64,000 bases of DNA, from the NCBI GenBank assembly GCA_036374175.1, contig DASUUH010000116.1, positions 1-64,000 of the forward strand, read 5' to 3'. This document shows positions 16,641-28,187 of this stretch, one piece after another. How positions within the stretch are numbered: position 1 is the stretch's first letter; the number at the start of each line of letters is the position of its first letter. The notes beneath the pieces are model-generated. The model was given only the letters and a program-made list of their open reading frames with translations, had not been told where the DNA came from and made no database searches. This DNA comes from JASLBX01 sp036374175 (GTDB lineage: Bacteria > Actinomycetota > Actinomycetes > Jiangellales > Jiangellaceae). The position numbers were made by a program, and so were the translations under genes.

Positions 16641-17870
16641 GTGCCCCGTCAGCTCCGTGACGTCGTCTTCGTCGACGGCGTCCGTACCCCGTTCGGCAAG
16701 GCCGGCCCGAAGGGCATGTACCACGAGACCCGGGCCGACGACATGGTTATCAAGTGCATTCGTGAGCTCCTACGCCGGCACCCGAACCTGCCGCCGGAGC
16801 GGGTCGACGACGTCGCCATAGCCGCCACCACCCAGATCGGCGACCAGGGCCTGACCATCGGCCGGACCGCCGCCTTGTTGGCCGGCCTGCCGCGCAGCGT
16901 CCCGGGCTACGCCATCGACCGAATGTGTGCCGGCGCGATGACCGCCGTCACGACCACGGCGGCCGGCATCGCGTTCGGCGCCTATGACGTGGTGGTCGCC
17001 GGCGGCGTCGAGCACATGGGACGGCACCCGATGGGCGAAGGCGTGGACCCGAACCCGCGGATCATCGCGGAGAAACTCGTCGACCCCAGCGCGCTCGTGA
17101 TGGGCCAGACGGCCGAGAACCTGCACGACCGCTACCCCCACCTCACCAAGGAGCGGGCCGATGCGTTCGCCGCGGCCAGCCAAGCCAAGCTGGCCAAGGC
17201 GTACGCCGACGGCAAGATCCAGCCGCATCTCGTGCCCGTGGCCACCCGCAGTACGGAGCAGGGTTGGGGGCTCGCGACGGCCGACGAGCCGCCGCGACCC
17301 GGCACCACGGTCGAAGACCTTGCCACGCTGAAGACCCCGTTCCGACCCCATGGGCGAGTGACAGCCGGTAACGCCGCTGGGCTCAACGACGGCGCCACGG
17401 CCTGCCTGCTCGCGTCCGCCGAGGCGGCGGCCGAGTTAGGCCTGCCGGCCAAGATGCGCCTGGTGTCGTATTCGTTCGCCGGCGTGGAACCCGAGGTGAT
17501 GGGCGTTGGCCCGATCCCGTCCACCGAGAAGGCGCTGGCGCAGGCCGGGCTGACGATGGACGAGATTGGTCTGATCGAGATCAACGAGGCGTTCGCCGTG
17601 CAGGTGCTCACGTTCCTGGAGCACTTCGGCATTGCCGATGACGACCCCCGGGTCAACCCGTTCGGCGGCGCGATCGCGGTCGGACACCCGCTCGCGTCCT
17701 CCGGCGTCCGGCTGATGGCCCAGTTGGCGCAGAGCTTCGCCGACCACCCCGAGGTTCGCTACGGCATCACCACCATGTGCGTCGGCATCGGCATGGGCGG
17801 CACCGTGGTCTGGGAGAACCCGCTGCACCCTGCCTACAAGTCCGACGAGGTCGAGGAGGCGGCTGCCTGA
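16641..17870 (+). CDS. fadA: Acetyl-CoA acyltransferase (thiolase), beta-oxidation
   Basis: Thiolytic cleavage of 3-ketoacyl-CoA to acetyl-CoA and a shortened acyl-CoA. All catalytic residues of the thiolase fold are present in 409 residues: nucleophilic C96 in DRMCAGAM, H349 in AVGHPLASSG and C380 in TTMCVGIGMGG. GGAGGG lies just before GTG 16641. The stop overlaps the ATG of the next gene (ATGA), so thiolase and hydratase/dehydrogenase are made in equal amounts as a trifunctional complex. Control by the operator 38 bases upstream is inferred. Confidence 0.95.
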   Translation: MPRQLRDVVFVDGVRTPFGKAGPKGMYHETRADDMVIKCIRELLRRHPNLPPERVDDVAIAATTQIGDQGLTIGRTAALLAGLPRSVPGYAIDRMCAGAMTAVTTTAAGIAFGAYDVVVAGGVEHMGRHPMGEGVDPNPRIIAEKLVDPSALVMGQTAENLHDRYPHLTKERADAFAAASQAKLAKAYADGKIQPHLVPVATRSTEQGWGLATADEPPRPGTTVEDLATLKTPFRPHGRVTAGNAAGLNDGATACLLASAEAAAELGLPAKMRLVSYSFAGVEPEVMGVGPIPSTEKALAQAGLTMDEIGLIEINEAFAVQVLTFLEHFGIADDDPRVNPFGGAIAVGHPLASSGVRLMAQLAQSFADHPEVRYGITTMCVGIGMGGTVVWENPLHPAYKSDEVEEAAA

Positions 17871-19981
17871 TGAGCAACACCGAGTTCACCGCTGCCTATC
17901 CCGACGAGGTCGTCACCAAGGCCTTCGTCCGGTTCGTCGAACTGCCTCTCGGCACTGGCAAGGCGGCCCTGATCACCCTGGACAACGGGCACGACCACAC
18001 CAAACCCAGCACCCTCGGCCCGGCCAGCCTGGTGGAACTGGACCGCGCGCTCGACGTCGCCTTCGCGGAGTCCGGCGTCGTGGCCGTCTGCATGACCGGT
18101 AAGCCGTTCATCCTCGCCGCGGGGGCGGACCTCAAAGGCGTGGCGCTGGTGACCGACATCGCGCAAGCCCGCGAGATCGGGCGGCTCGGCCACCGCGTGT
18201 TCCGACGCCTGGGTGAGGCGCCGGTGCCGACATTCGCGTTCATCAACGGCCTCGCCCTCGGCGGCGGGCTCGAACTCGCGCTGCAGTGTACGTACCGCAC
18301 CGTCCTGGACAGCGCGCAGGGCATTGGACTGCCCGAGACGTTCCTCGGGCTGGTGCCGGGCTGGGGCGGCACCTGGTTGCTGCCGAACCTTATCGGCCCG
18401 GACGGCGCTGTAAAGATCATCGTCGAGAATGCCCTCAACCAAAACCGCATGCTCGGCGGCCGCCAAGTCGCCGAGATGGGCATCGCGGACGCGATGCTCG
18501 GCGGCGGCGACTTCCTGGAGCAGTCCCTGACCTGGGCTGCACGAGTGGTGCGCGGCGACATCGACGTTGAGCGCCGCGAGATCGACCGGTCCGAGGACGC
18601 CTGGGAAACGGCCGTGGGCCGTGGCCGGGCGATGGCGGATGGCAAGGTCCACGGCGTCGCGCCGGCTCCCTACCGGGCCCTGGAGCTCATTTCTGCCGCC
18701 CGCACCCGCACCCGTGAGGAGGGTTTCGCCGCCGAGGACGAGGTGCTCGCAGAACTCATCATGAGCGAGGAGTTCCGGTCCGGCGTTTACGCGTTCGACC
18801 TCATGCAGCGGCGGGCGAAGCGGCCGGCCGGGGCGCCAGACAAGTCGCTGGCCCGCGAGGTGACCAAGGTGGGAATCGTGGGTGCCGGCCTGATGGCCAG
18901 CCAGCTCGCCCTGCTGTTCGTCCGCCGCCTCGAAGTGCCGGTGGTCATGACGGACCTCGATCTGGACCGCGTCGACAGGGGCGTCGGGTACGTCCACACC
19001 GAGGTCGACAAGCTGTTGGCCAAGGGCCGGATCTCGCAGGACAAGGCGAACCGGCTCAAGGGGCTGGTCAGCGGATCGACAGACAAGTCCATCTTCGCCG
19101 ATGCCGACTTCGTCCTCGAGGCCGTGTTCGAAGAGATGAAGGTCAAACAGCAGGTCTTCGCCGAGTTGGAGGCGATCGTCTCGCCCGAGTGCGTGCTGGC
19201 GACCAACACCTCGTCGCTGTCGGTCACCGAGATGGCCGCCGACCTGGCTCACCCCGGACGAGTGGTCGGGTTCCACTTCTTCAATCCGGTGGCGCTGCTG
19301 CCGCTGCTCGAGGTCATCCGCGCCGAGAGCACCGACGATGCCACGCTCGCCACCGCATTCGCGGTCGGCAAGTCGCTGAAGAAGTCCTGCGTGCTGGTCA
19401 AGGATGCACCGGGGTTCGTGGTCAACCGGATCCTGACCCGGCTGATGGGCGCGGTCACCCGGGCCGCGGACGAGGGCACGCCGATCGAGGTGGCCGACCG
19501 CGCACTCGCGCCGCTGGGCCTGCCTATGTCGCCGTTCGTACTACTGCAGCTGGTCGGGCCGGCCGTGGCGTTACACGTGGCGGAGACCATGCACGACGCT
19601 TACCCGGTCCGATTCGGGGTTTCGGACAACCTGCGCCGGCTGGTCGAGGCTGGCAAGCCGGGCATCTGGTCGTGGAACGAGCAGGGCCGGCCATACCTCG
19701 CCGAGGACACCGCCGCGCTGTTCAAGCAGGGCGACACCGTGCTGACCGAGGAGGAGGTCCGCGAGCGGGCGCTGTCGGCCGTGGCCGAGGAGATTCGCCT
19801 GATGCTGGACGAAGGAATGGTCTCGGAGGTTCAGGACATCGACCTCTGCCTGCTGCTCGGCGCCGGCTGGCCCTTCCACCTCGGCGGAATCACGCCGTAC
19901 TTGGACCGGACGGGTGTCAGCGAGAAGGTGACGGGCTCGCGCTTCCTGCCCCGAGGCATCGCCAGCGTCGCCACCGGTTGA
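17870..19981 (+). CDS. fadB: Enoyl-CoA hydratase / 3-hydroxyacyl-CoA dehydrogenase fusion (FadB/FadJ type)
   Basis: Alpha subunit of the fatty-acid oxidation complex, 703 residues. The N-terminal hydratase (about 1-300) has the oxyanion-hole segments LAAGADLKG and GLALGGGLELAL and the catalytic-Glu block LPETFLGLVPGWGG. The NAD-binding dehydrogenase starts with GIVGAGLMAS (about 335-344), has the catalytic histidine block VGFHFFNPV and the DAPGFVVNR segment that starts the C-terminal helical domain. It converts enoyl-CoA to 3-ketoacyl-CoA for the thiolase encoded just upstream. Start ATG 17870 overlaps the fadA stop and is preceded by GAGGAGG. Confidence 0.95.
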   Translation: MSNTEFTAAYPDEVVTKAFVRFVELPLGTGKAALITLDNGHDHTKPSTLGPASLVELDRALDVAFAESGVVAVCMTGKPFILAAGADLKGVALVTDIAQAREIGRLGHRVFRRLGEAPVPTFAFINGLALGGGLELALQCTYRTVLDSAQGIGLPETFLGLVPGWGGTWLLPNLIGPDGAVKIIVENALNQNRMLGGRQVAEMGIADAMLGGGDFLEQSLTWAARVVRGDIDVERREIDRSEDAWETAVGRGRAMADGKVHGVAPAPYRALELISAARTRTREEGFAAEDEVLAELIMSEEFRSGVYAFDLMQRRAKRPAGAPDKSLAREVTKVGIVGAGLMASQLALLFVRRLEVPVVMTDLDLDRVDRGVGYVHTEVDKLLAKGRISQDKANRLKGLVSGSTDKSIFADADFVLEAVFEEMKVKQQVFAELEAIVSPECVLATNTSSLSVTEMAADLAHPGRVVGFHFFNPVALLPLLEVIRAESTDDATLATAFAVGKSLKKSCVLVKDAPGFVVNRILTRLMGAVTRAADEGTPIEVADRALAPLGLPMSPFVLLQLVGPAVALHVAETMHDAYPVRFGVSDNLRRLVEAGKPGIWSWNEQGRPYLAEDTAALFKQGDTVLTEEEVRERALSAVAEEIRLMLDEGMVSEVQDIDLCLLLGAGWPFHLGGITPYLDRTGVSEKVTGSRFLPRGIASVATG

Positions 19982-19999
19982 TCACGTTCAGCATGCCTG

Positions 20000-20039
20000 T
20001 CGGTGCCGTACCAGCCGCATGCGGGTGGTACAGCACCGA
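20000..20039 (+). terminator. Hairpin after fadAB
   Basis: 14-base arms with one mismatch (20000-20013 and 20026-20039) around CCGCATGCGG, itself a palindrome. It follows the fadB stop by 18 bases; a wider GATCACGT/ACGTGATC dyad encloses it. No T-run. It also lies downstream of the convergent VOC gene. Confidence 0.65.
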
Positions 20040-20097
20040 CGGGCCTGGTGGGCGGCCCAGCCGGACGTGATCGAGCCTGCCGGCGAGTCAATACTGC

Positions 20098-20553
20098 TCA
20101 GTCGTCTGGATAGGCGGATTTCATCGCTTCGGAGTCGAACGCTGCGTCATTCGTCTCGTTGAGGCTGTACCAGTTGCCGAACGGATCGCGGAAGACCGCC
20201 TCGACGCCGTACGGCCGGTCGACCGGCTCCTGAAGGAACTCCACGCCGCGCGCTGAGTACTCCTCGAAGGTCTTCCGGCAGTCGTCGGTGTGCCATGCCC
20301 CGGCGCTGAGCGCGCCCTTGGCCAGCAAAGCGCGCAGCATCGCCGCCGTTTCCTCGTCGTGGGTCGGCGGTCCTGGCACACTGATGGCCAACTGAAATCC
20401 TGGACTTGCCGGAGGGCCGACGGTAAGCCAGCGGTACCCGTTCTCCATCGTCAGGTCATGCCTTAGCTCGAAACCGAGCTTGTTGATGAAGAACTCCTTC
20501 GCCTCGTCGTAATCGGTGACGAACACGCCGACCACACCGAGATGGGTGATCAT
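20098..20553 (-). CDS. VOC (glyoxalase/bleomycin-resistance fold) protein
   Basis: Small metalloenzyme-fold protein of 151 residues with two beta-alpha-beta-beta-beta modules. HLGVVGVFVTDYDEAKEFFINKLGFE is the typical first module; DPFGNWYSLNE near the end is the second, with the acidic metal position. The closest general class is the PhnB/lactoylglutathione lyase-like group of unknown substrate. It is the last gene of a leftward group after an AraC regulator 41 bases upstream, which suggests the regulator controls or senses through it. Confidence 0.85.
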   Translation of the reverse strand: MITHLGVVGVFVTDYDEAKEFFINKLGFELRHDLTMENGYRWLTVGPPASPGFQLAISVPGPPTHDEETAAMLRALLAKGALSAGAWHTDDCRKTFEEYSARGVEFLQEPVDRPYGVEAVFRDPFGNWYSLNETNDAAFDSEAMKSAYPDD

Positions 20554-20594
20554 GACTCGCTCCTTGCTGGTCGGATCGGCTGACGGTTCCGACG

Positions 20595-21062
20595 CTAATC
20601 AGAGGGCCCGGCCGCCGGCTTCTCCGTGGTTGCCCTCTTGCCCGGCCGCCCGGCCGACATCAGCACAAAGCACCCCGGAATCGGCGGCGGACCGGTCCGG
20701 GCAGCCGCACGCTGGAACTTTGACGGCGACACACCGACTAGTTCGCGAAACCGCCCGCTGAACGACCCGAGGCTGCTGAATCCGACGAGGTGGCACACCT
20801 CGGTCACGGTCAGATTGACCGACCGCAGCAGCTCCTGAGCGCGTTCCACCCTGCGGCGGGAAAGGTACTGGCCCGGAGTCTCCCCGTAGGCGGCGCGGAA
20901 CGCCCGGACGAAGTAATACCGCGAGTAACCTGCGGCTGCGGCGATGGCGTCAAGGTCGAGGGGTTCGGCGTACGAGCGGTCGATCAGGTCGCGAGCTCTA
21001 CGTACCGCGATCAGAGTCTCGACCGCCGGCGAACCGGCGGGCAGCGGCCGCCGGTCAGACAC
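20595..21062 (-). CDS. AraC-family transcriptional regulator, DNA-binding domain only
   Basis: 155 residues, consisting mostly of a double helix-turn-helix AraC domain (about 15-115): LDAIAAAAGYSRYYFVRAFRAAYGETPGQYL is the first and VCHLVGFSSLGSFSGRFRELVG the second half. There is no N-terminal ligand domain. The tail after 115 is Pro/Ala-rich and unconserved. GTG 21062 overlaps the end of the AI-2E transporter gene by 8 bases, so it is translated with it. Its likely target is the adjacent VOC gene. Confidence 0.88.
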   Translation of the reverse strand: MSDRRPLPAGSPAVETLIAVRRARDLIDRSYAEPLDLDAIAAAAGYSRYYFVRAFRAAYGETPGQYLSRRRVERAQELLRSVNLTVTEVCHLVGFSSLGSFSGRFRELVGVSPSKFQRAAARTGPPPIPGCFVLMSAGRPGKRATTEKPAAGPSD

Positions 21063-22236
21063 CGGGCTCGGTGTCTTGTGGCACCATCCGCCGCGAGTCC
21101 GGCCCGCGCGGTTCGTCGGGCTCTGCGACGACGCTGCGCGGTACGAGATGGTCGATGCGACCCTTCTCGTAGTCAGCGCTGGCCCGCCGGTATCCGATGA
21201 CGGCGGCGACGACTGCCCCCGTCACCGGCACGGCCAGGAACAACCCCGGCATGCCGAAGAGAGTGGCGGCGGTCGTCGTGAGGACCAAGATGATCAGCGG
21301 GTGGAAACTCACCGCCCGGGCCATCAGCAACGGCGCCAGCACGTTGCCCTCGAGTTGCTGGACGACCAGCACGATGATCAGCGCCCAGATCGCCGTCGAT
21401 AGCCCGCCGGAGAAGAACGCCACGGCGACGGCGACCGCGCCGGCAATCGTGGCACCCAGCAGTGGTATGAACGCGAGCAAGAAGGTCAGCGCACCGATCG
21501 CTACCGCCAGCGGCACACCGAGGATCCACAAGCCGAAGCCGATCAGGAATCCGTCGACCAGGCCGGTGACCACCGAGGCGTAGAACCACGCGCCGGTGGT
21601 TCGCATGGCCGACCGGAAAGCCGCCGTCGCGGGCAGCCGATGCTCCGGAGCGAGCAACTCGGTGAACTGACGCCACAGCTTGTCGCCGCTAGCCAGCGCG
21701 AAGATCGCAAAGAACGTTGCGATCAGCACCATTGTTACCAGGTTCGTCAGGACACCGAGCCCAGTGGCCACCGTGCCGGCGATGTTACTGATGAATCCGC
21801 TGACGAACTGCTGGATGTCGTCCAGCAGGTCCTGGACGGTCTGGTCGTCGACCCCGAACGGGCCGCCACGCAACCACGCCATCGTCTCTTCGAACGCGCC
21901 GACGACCTCGTTCGCGATCCGCGGCGTCGCCCTGACCACCTCCGCGATGACGAAGACCAGCAGCAACGCGAAGAAGGACAGGAACCCGACCACACAGAGG
22001 ATCGCGGCGATGACCTGCGGGACGCGGCGTTCGCGCAGCCACTTGACCAACGGCCACAGCAGCGACACTTCCGCGAACCCGATGAGTATGGCGATCGAGA
22101 TAAAGCGAACTCGCAACGCGAGATTGATGAGCGAAATGATCAACAGGCCGATGACGATCACGCACAGCGAAATGACCGCCCACCGCACCAGCCAGGGCGG
22201 GACGCCCAGCTCGCGCACCCGATCCGCGATCTTCAC
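21055..22236 (-). CDS. AI-2E/PerM family transporter
   Basis: Integral membrane protein of 393 residues. There are about seven to eight transmembrane segments: two pairs in the first 90 residues, a long amphipathic loop (about 105-155), then helices from about 160. The family block is FLLAFIPLLGATIAGAVAVAVAF (about 253-275), and a C-terminal pair surrounds about 310-345. Family members were linked to autoinducer-2 export or cation/proton exchange, so the substrate is open. It starts with GTG 18 bases after dxs on the same strand, so dxs, this gene, araC and VOC may share a transcript. Confidence 0.88.
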   Translation of the reverse strand: MKIADRVRELGVPPWLVRWAVISLCVIVIGLLIISLINLALRVRFISIAILIGFAEVSLLWPLVKWLRERRVPQVIAAILCVVGFLSFFALLLVFVIAEVVRATPRIANEVVGAFEETMAWLRGGPFGVDDQTVQDLLDDIQQFVSGFISNIAGTVATGLGVLTNLVTMVLIATFFAIFALASGDKLWRQFTELLAPEHRLPATAAFRSAMRTTGAWFYASVVTGLVDGFLIGFGLWILGVPLAVAIGALTFLLAFIPLLGATIAGAVAVAVAFFSGGLSTAIWALIIVLVVQQLEGNVLAPLLMARAVSFHPLIILVLTTTAATLFGMPGLFLAVPVTGAVVAAVIGYRRASADYEKGRIDHLVPRSVVAEPDEPRGPDSRRMVPQDTEPGV

Positions 22237-22254
22237 TATGGAACCGTACCGGAC

Positions 22255-24165
22255 CTAGCGGCCGTCAATCACAATCTGCTGCTGGATTTGGGTATCGTGA
22301 GCAGCCACGATACCGGCGATCTCCCGAGCCAGGTCCTGGCCGGTCAGGCCGATCTCGCTGAGGATCTTCGCACGCTTGGCGTGATCGAGGAATCGCTGCG
22401 GGATCCCGAAGTCGCGCATCGGTGTGCTCACGCCCGCGTCACGAAGCGCCTGAGCAATCGCCGAGCCCACTCCGCCGACTCTGCCGTTGTCCTCCACCGT
22501 GACCACCAGCCGGTGGTCACGGGCCAGATCGACGAGTGCACCGTCGACTGGCTTGACCCACCTCGGGTCGATCACCGTCACGCCCACGCCCTGCGCCGCG
22601 AGCCGTGTGGCCGCGTCGACTCCGGCGCCGCCCATGGCGCCGACGGCGATCAGCAGGACGTCCCGATCTGCCGAACGAGCCAGGACGTCGCAGCCACCCG
22701 TCCGTTCGATGGCGGGCACGTCCGGCCCGACCGGACCCTTCGGGAACCGGACGACCGTGGGCGCATCGTGCACGTCCAGCGCCTGGCCGAGCAGTTCGAC
22801 AAGCCGCGACGCATCGCGTGGTGCGGCCAGCCGCAGCTCCGGCACGACCTGCAGGATCGACATGTCCCACATGCCGTTGTGGGACGCCCCGTCGTCGCCG
22901 GTGACACCGGCGCGGTCCAGGACGAACGTCACGCCACACCGGTGCAGGGCGCAGTCCATCAACACCTGGTCGAACGCACGGTTCAAGAACGTCGCGTACA
23001 CCGCGACCACCGGATGCAGGCCGGCCATCGCCATGCCGGCCGCAGACGTGGCGGCGTGCTGCTCGGCGATACCGACGTCGAAGCAGCGGTCGGGATACGC
23101 GGCCGCAAACTTGTCCAGCCCGGTCGGCCCCAGCATCGCGGCCGTGATCGCCACCACATCCGGACGCCGGCGGCTGGCCGCGACGATTGCGTCGCTGAAC
23201 ACGTCGGTCCAGGTTCGCTCCGGGTTGACGACCTCCGCACCGGTCTGCGGGTCGAACGCCTTCACCTGGTGCCAATGGTCGACGGTGTCGTTGACGGCGG
23301 CGTCGTACCCGAATCCCTTCTGCGTGATGCAGTGGACGATCACCGGCCCACGGAACCGCTTGGCCCGCTGTAGGGCCTGCTCGACGGCCTCACGGTCATG
23401 CCCGTCGACTGGGCCGACGTACTTGATGCCGAGGTCCTCGAACATGCCCTGCGGCGACAGGATGTCCTTCAGGCCCTTCTTGATGCCGTGCAGCGCGTCG
23501 TACAGCGGCTCACCGACCAGCGGCGTGCGACCGAGCGACCGCCTGATCAGGTCCAGCGCTTGTTCGTACCGCGGGTTGGTACGGAGGCCGGCCAGATGGT
23601 TCGCCAGCCCGCCCACCGTCGGCGCGTACGACCGGCCGTTGTCGTTGACCAGAATGACCACCGGCCGGTGTGCGCCGGCGGCGATGTTGTTCAGCGCTTC
23701 CCACGACATGCCGCCGGTCAGCGCCCCGTCGCCGACGAAGGCAACAACGGTGCGGTCGCGTTCGCCGCGCACTGCGAACGCCTTGGCCATGCCGTCGGCG
23801 TACGACAGCGCCGTCGAAGCGTGCGAGTTCTCGACCCAGTCATGCTCGCTCTCGGCCCGGCTCGGGTACCCCGACAGGCCGCCTTCCTGCCGCAGGGTTC
23901 CGAACTCCGCGTACCGGCCGGTCAGCAGCTTGTGCACATACGCCTGGTGGCCGGTGTCGAAGATGACCGGATCACGTGGCGAGTCGAACACCCGGTGCAC
24001 GGCAATGGTCAATTCGACCGCACCGAGATTGGGACCAAGGTGGCCGCTGTTCCGAGCGGTCGTGTGGACCAGCACGTCGCGGATCTCCGCGGCGAGCGTG
24101 GTCAGTTCATCGCTGGACAGGGTGCGCAGATCCCGTGGGCTCTGGATGCCTTCAAGCACACCCAA
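22255..24165 (-). CDS. dxs: 1-deoxy-D-xylulose-5-phosphate synthase
   Basis: First enzyme of the MEP isoprenoid pathway: condenses pyruvate and glyceraldehyde-3-phosphate using thiamine diphosphate. Visible motifs are SGHLGPNLG, FDTGHQAYVHKLLTGR, the ThDP/Mg motif GDGALTGGMSWEALNN, and the C-terminal transketolase half with VAIA-type blocks (DVGIAEQHAATSAAGMA). The frame is open to an ATG/GTG-type start at 24237, but the conserved N-terminus (LGVLEGIQSPRDL) begins at TTG 24165, which has GGGAGG 8 bases upstream and gives the normal 636 residues. TAGACT at 24221-24226 on this strand is a possible -10 that lies inside the longer version. Confidence 0.95.
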   Translation of the reverse strand: MGVLEGIQSPRDLRTLSSDELTTLAAEIRDVLVHTTARNSGHLGPNLGAVELTIAVHRVFDSPRDPVIFDTGHQAYVHKLLTGRYAEFGTLRQEGGLSGYPSRAESEHDWVENSHASTALSYADGMAKAFAVRGERDRTVVAFVGDGALTGGMSWEALNNIAAGAHRPVVILVNDNGRSYAPTVGGLANHLAGLRTNPRYEQALDLIRRSLGRTPLVGEPLYDALHGIKKGLKDILSPQGMFEDLGIKYVGPVDGHDREAVEQALQRAKRFRGPVIVHCITQKGFGYDAAVNDTVDHWHQVKAFDPQTGAEVVNPERTWTDVFSDAIVAASRRRPDVVAITAAMLGPTGLDKFAAAYPDRCFDVGIAEQHAATSAAGMAMAGLHPVVAVYATFLNRAFDQVLMDCALHRCGVTFVLDRAGVTGDDGASHNGMWDMSILQVVPELRLAAPRDASRLVELLGQALDVHDAPTVVRFPKGPVGPDVPAIERTGGCDVLARSADRDVLLIAVGAMGGAGVDAATRLAAQGVGVTVIDPRWVKPVDGALVDLARDHRLVVTVEDNGRVGGVGSAIAQALRDAGVSTPMRDFGIPQRFLDHAKRAKILSEIGLTGQDLAREIAGIVAAHDTQIQQQIVIDGR

Positions 24166-24281
24166 CCGTCTCGCCTCCCAGGTGATCTCGCCCAGATTCG
24201 GGTATACCAACTGCTGAGACAGTCTAGATGCCGACACGGCTTCGGATGGCCTTTGGTGGGTCAGTTGAGGAGGTACCCGCC

Positions 24282-25133
24282 ATGACAGCTCGACGTGTTG
24301 CAGGAGTTTTTCTCGCGCTTGCCGGCGCCGTGGGTGTCACGGCGAGCGCGTACTTGGACTGGTTCTCGGGCCGCTCGCCGGACAGCACACCGATCAACCG
24401 GCTGTTCGAGGACAGCGTCACAGAGCCGGCCACGTCGTACTGGACGTCGGTCGCTCTGCCGCTGGCCGCCGTCACGGCACTCGCCGTGCTCGGTCTTCTG
24501 GTGATGTCACGTCTCGTGCTCACCATCGCCTGGCTGCTCGGCGTCGCCACCTTGGTGCTGCACGTCCTTCAGCAGGTCAACGACGAGGCCCGACTCGCCG
24601 TTGAGGACGTCCAGACCGGCGTATGGGTGGCACTCGCCGGCTTGTTCGTCATGCTTCTCGGCCTGGTGATCATGGGCGGACGCCGCCGTGATGACGAGGA
24701 CGTTGAGACCGTCAGCATCATGGAACCTGACCCCAAAGAGACGTGGTATGCCCTCAGCGCGACGGCCAAGGCCACGCCGTCGAGTTCAGCGGCCATGAGC
24801 ATTCCAGCCGCCACCCCCGGATCGGCCACGACGGCCGCCGGCGGCGCACCCTCCGCGCCGCGTTCGGAATCGGTCGTCGAGCCGCCGCCGAAGCCCACTC
24901 CAGAACCCGGACCTCCGCCGGCACCCGGGCCTGAACCGGCGCCGCCACCGGGCCCGGATCCGATGCCCATGCCGGGCCCGACGCCCGCTCCAGCGCCTGG
25001 ACCCGCACCCGCTCCCGGACCCGCACCGGAGCCCAGCCCAGACCGTGAGCCGGGCACGCCGCCGCCGGACGAGCCGGGGACGCCGGCGCCACCCGACACC
25101 GGGTCAACGGACAAGCCACCACGCCGCGAGTGA
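24282..25133 (+). CDS. Membrane protein with proline-rich C-terminal tail
   Basis: Unknown function, 283 residues. GAGGAGG at 24267-24273 sets the ATG at 24282. There are four hydrophobic segments: about 5-25, 55-75, 79-97 and 111-132, with a short extracytoplasmic loop after the first. From about residue 185 the chain is almost only Pro, Ala, Gly and acidic residues, with repeated PGP/APGPAP units up to about 255. Such tails usually span the cell wall or bind partners. It is divergent from dxs; no recognised family. Confidence 0.75.
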   Translation: MTARRVAGVFLALAGAVGVTASAYLDWFSGRSPDSTPINRLFEDSVTEPATSYWTSVALPLAAVTALAVLGLLVMSRLVLTIAWLLGVATLVLHVLQQVNDEARLAVEDVQTGVWVALAGLFVMLLGLVIMGGRRRDDEDVETVSIMEPDPKETWYALSATAKATPSSSAAMSIPAATPGSATTAAGGAPSAPRSESVVEPPPKPTPEPGPPPAPGPEPAPPPGPDPMPMPGPTPAPAPGPAPAPGPAPEPSPDREPGTPPPDEPGTPAPPDTGSTDKPPRRE

Positions 25134-25165
25134 CGCCGGACACGTGGGCCGCCCACCAGGGTTGG

Positions 25166-25203
25166 CGACGTACCTACATGCACGCATGCCTGTAGGTACG
25201 TCG
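25166..25203. terminator. Terminator between convergent membrane protein gene and acnA
   Basis: Perfect 13-base arms CGACGTACCTACA (25166-25178) and its complement (25191-25203) with a 12-base loop, between two convergent stop codons (25133 and 25230), so useful in both directions. Confidence 0.8.
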
Positions 25204-25229
25204 GGCCGTCTGCCGAACGTGATCGAACG

Positions 25230-28037
<2,808 letters not shown>

Positions 28038-28132
28038 GTCACTACCCGCCTTCCTGTTCGTTCGATACCACCATCGTTGCCGATGGCCGCCGGCTCGGGG
28101 CCGCGAGGGCTAACCAATCTCGCCAGACCGGA

Positions 28133-28150
28133 GAAGTCTTGACTTCAAGA
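28133..28150. promoter_or_regulatory. MarR-type palindrome upstream of acnA
   Basis: Two interlocked perfect dyads: GAAGTC-TT-GACTTC (28133-28146) and TCTTGA-CT-TCAAGA (28137-28150). The second has the form of MarR-family operators such as those described for the citrate/aconitate-sensing TamR before aconitase genes in Streptomyces (from memory). It lies 96 bases upstream of the acnA start, in its promoter region. Binding by a TamR-like protein is inferred. Confidence 0.5.
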
Positions 28151-28187
28151 TACATGAGGTGAAGGTTCTTTGGCGACCCCGAATCCG

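Noticed and set aside
21640..24285. Several open frames of 190-577 codons opposite the AI-2E and dxs genes
   Set aside because: They are mirror frames of well-conserved genes; their translations show no domain and extreme Arg/Ser/His content.
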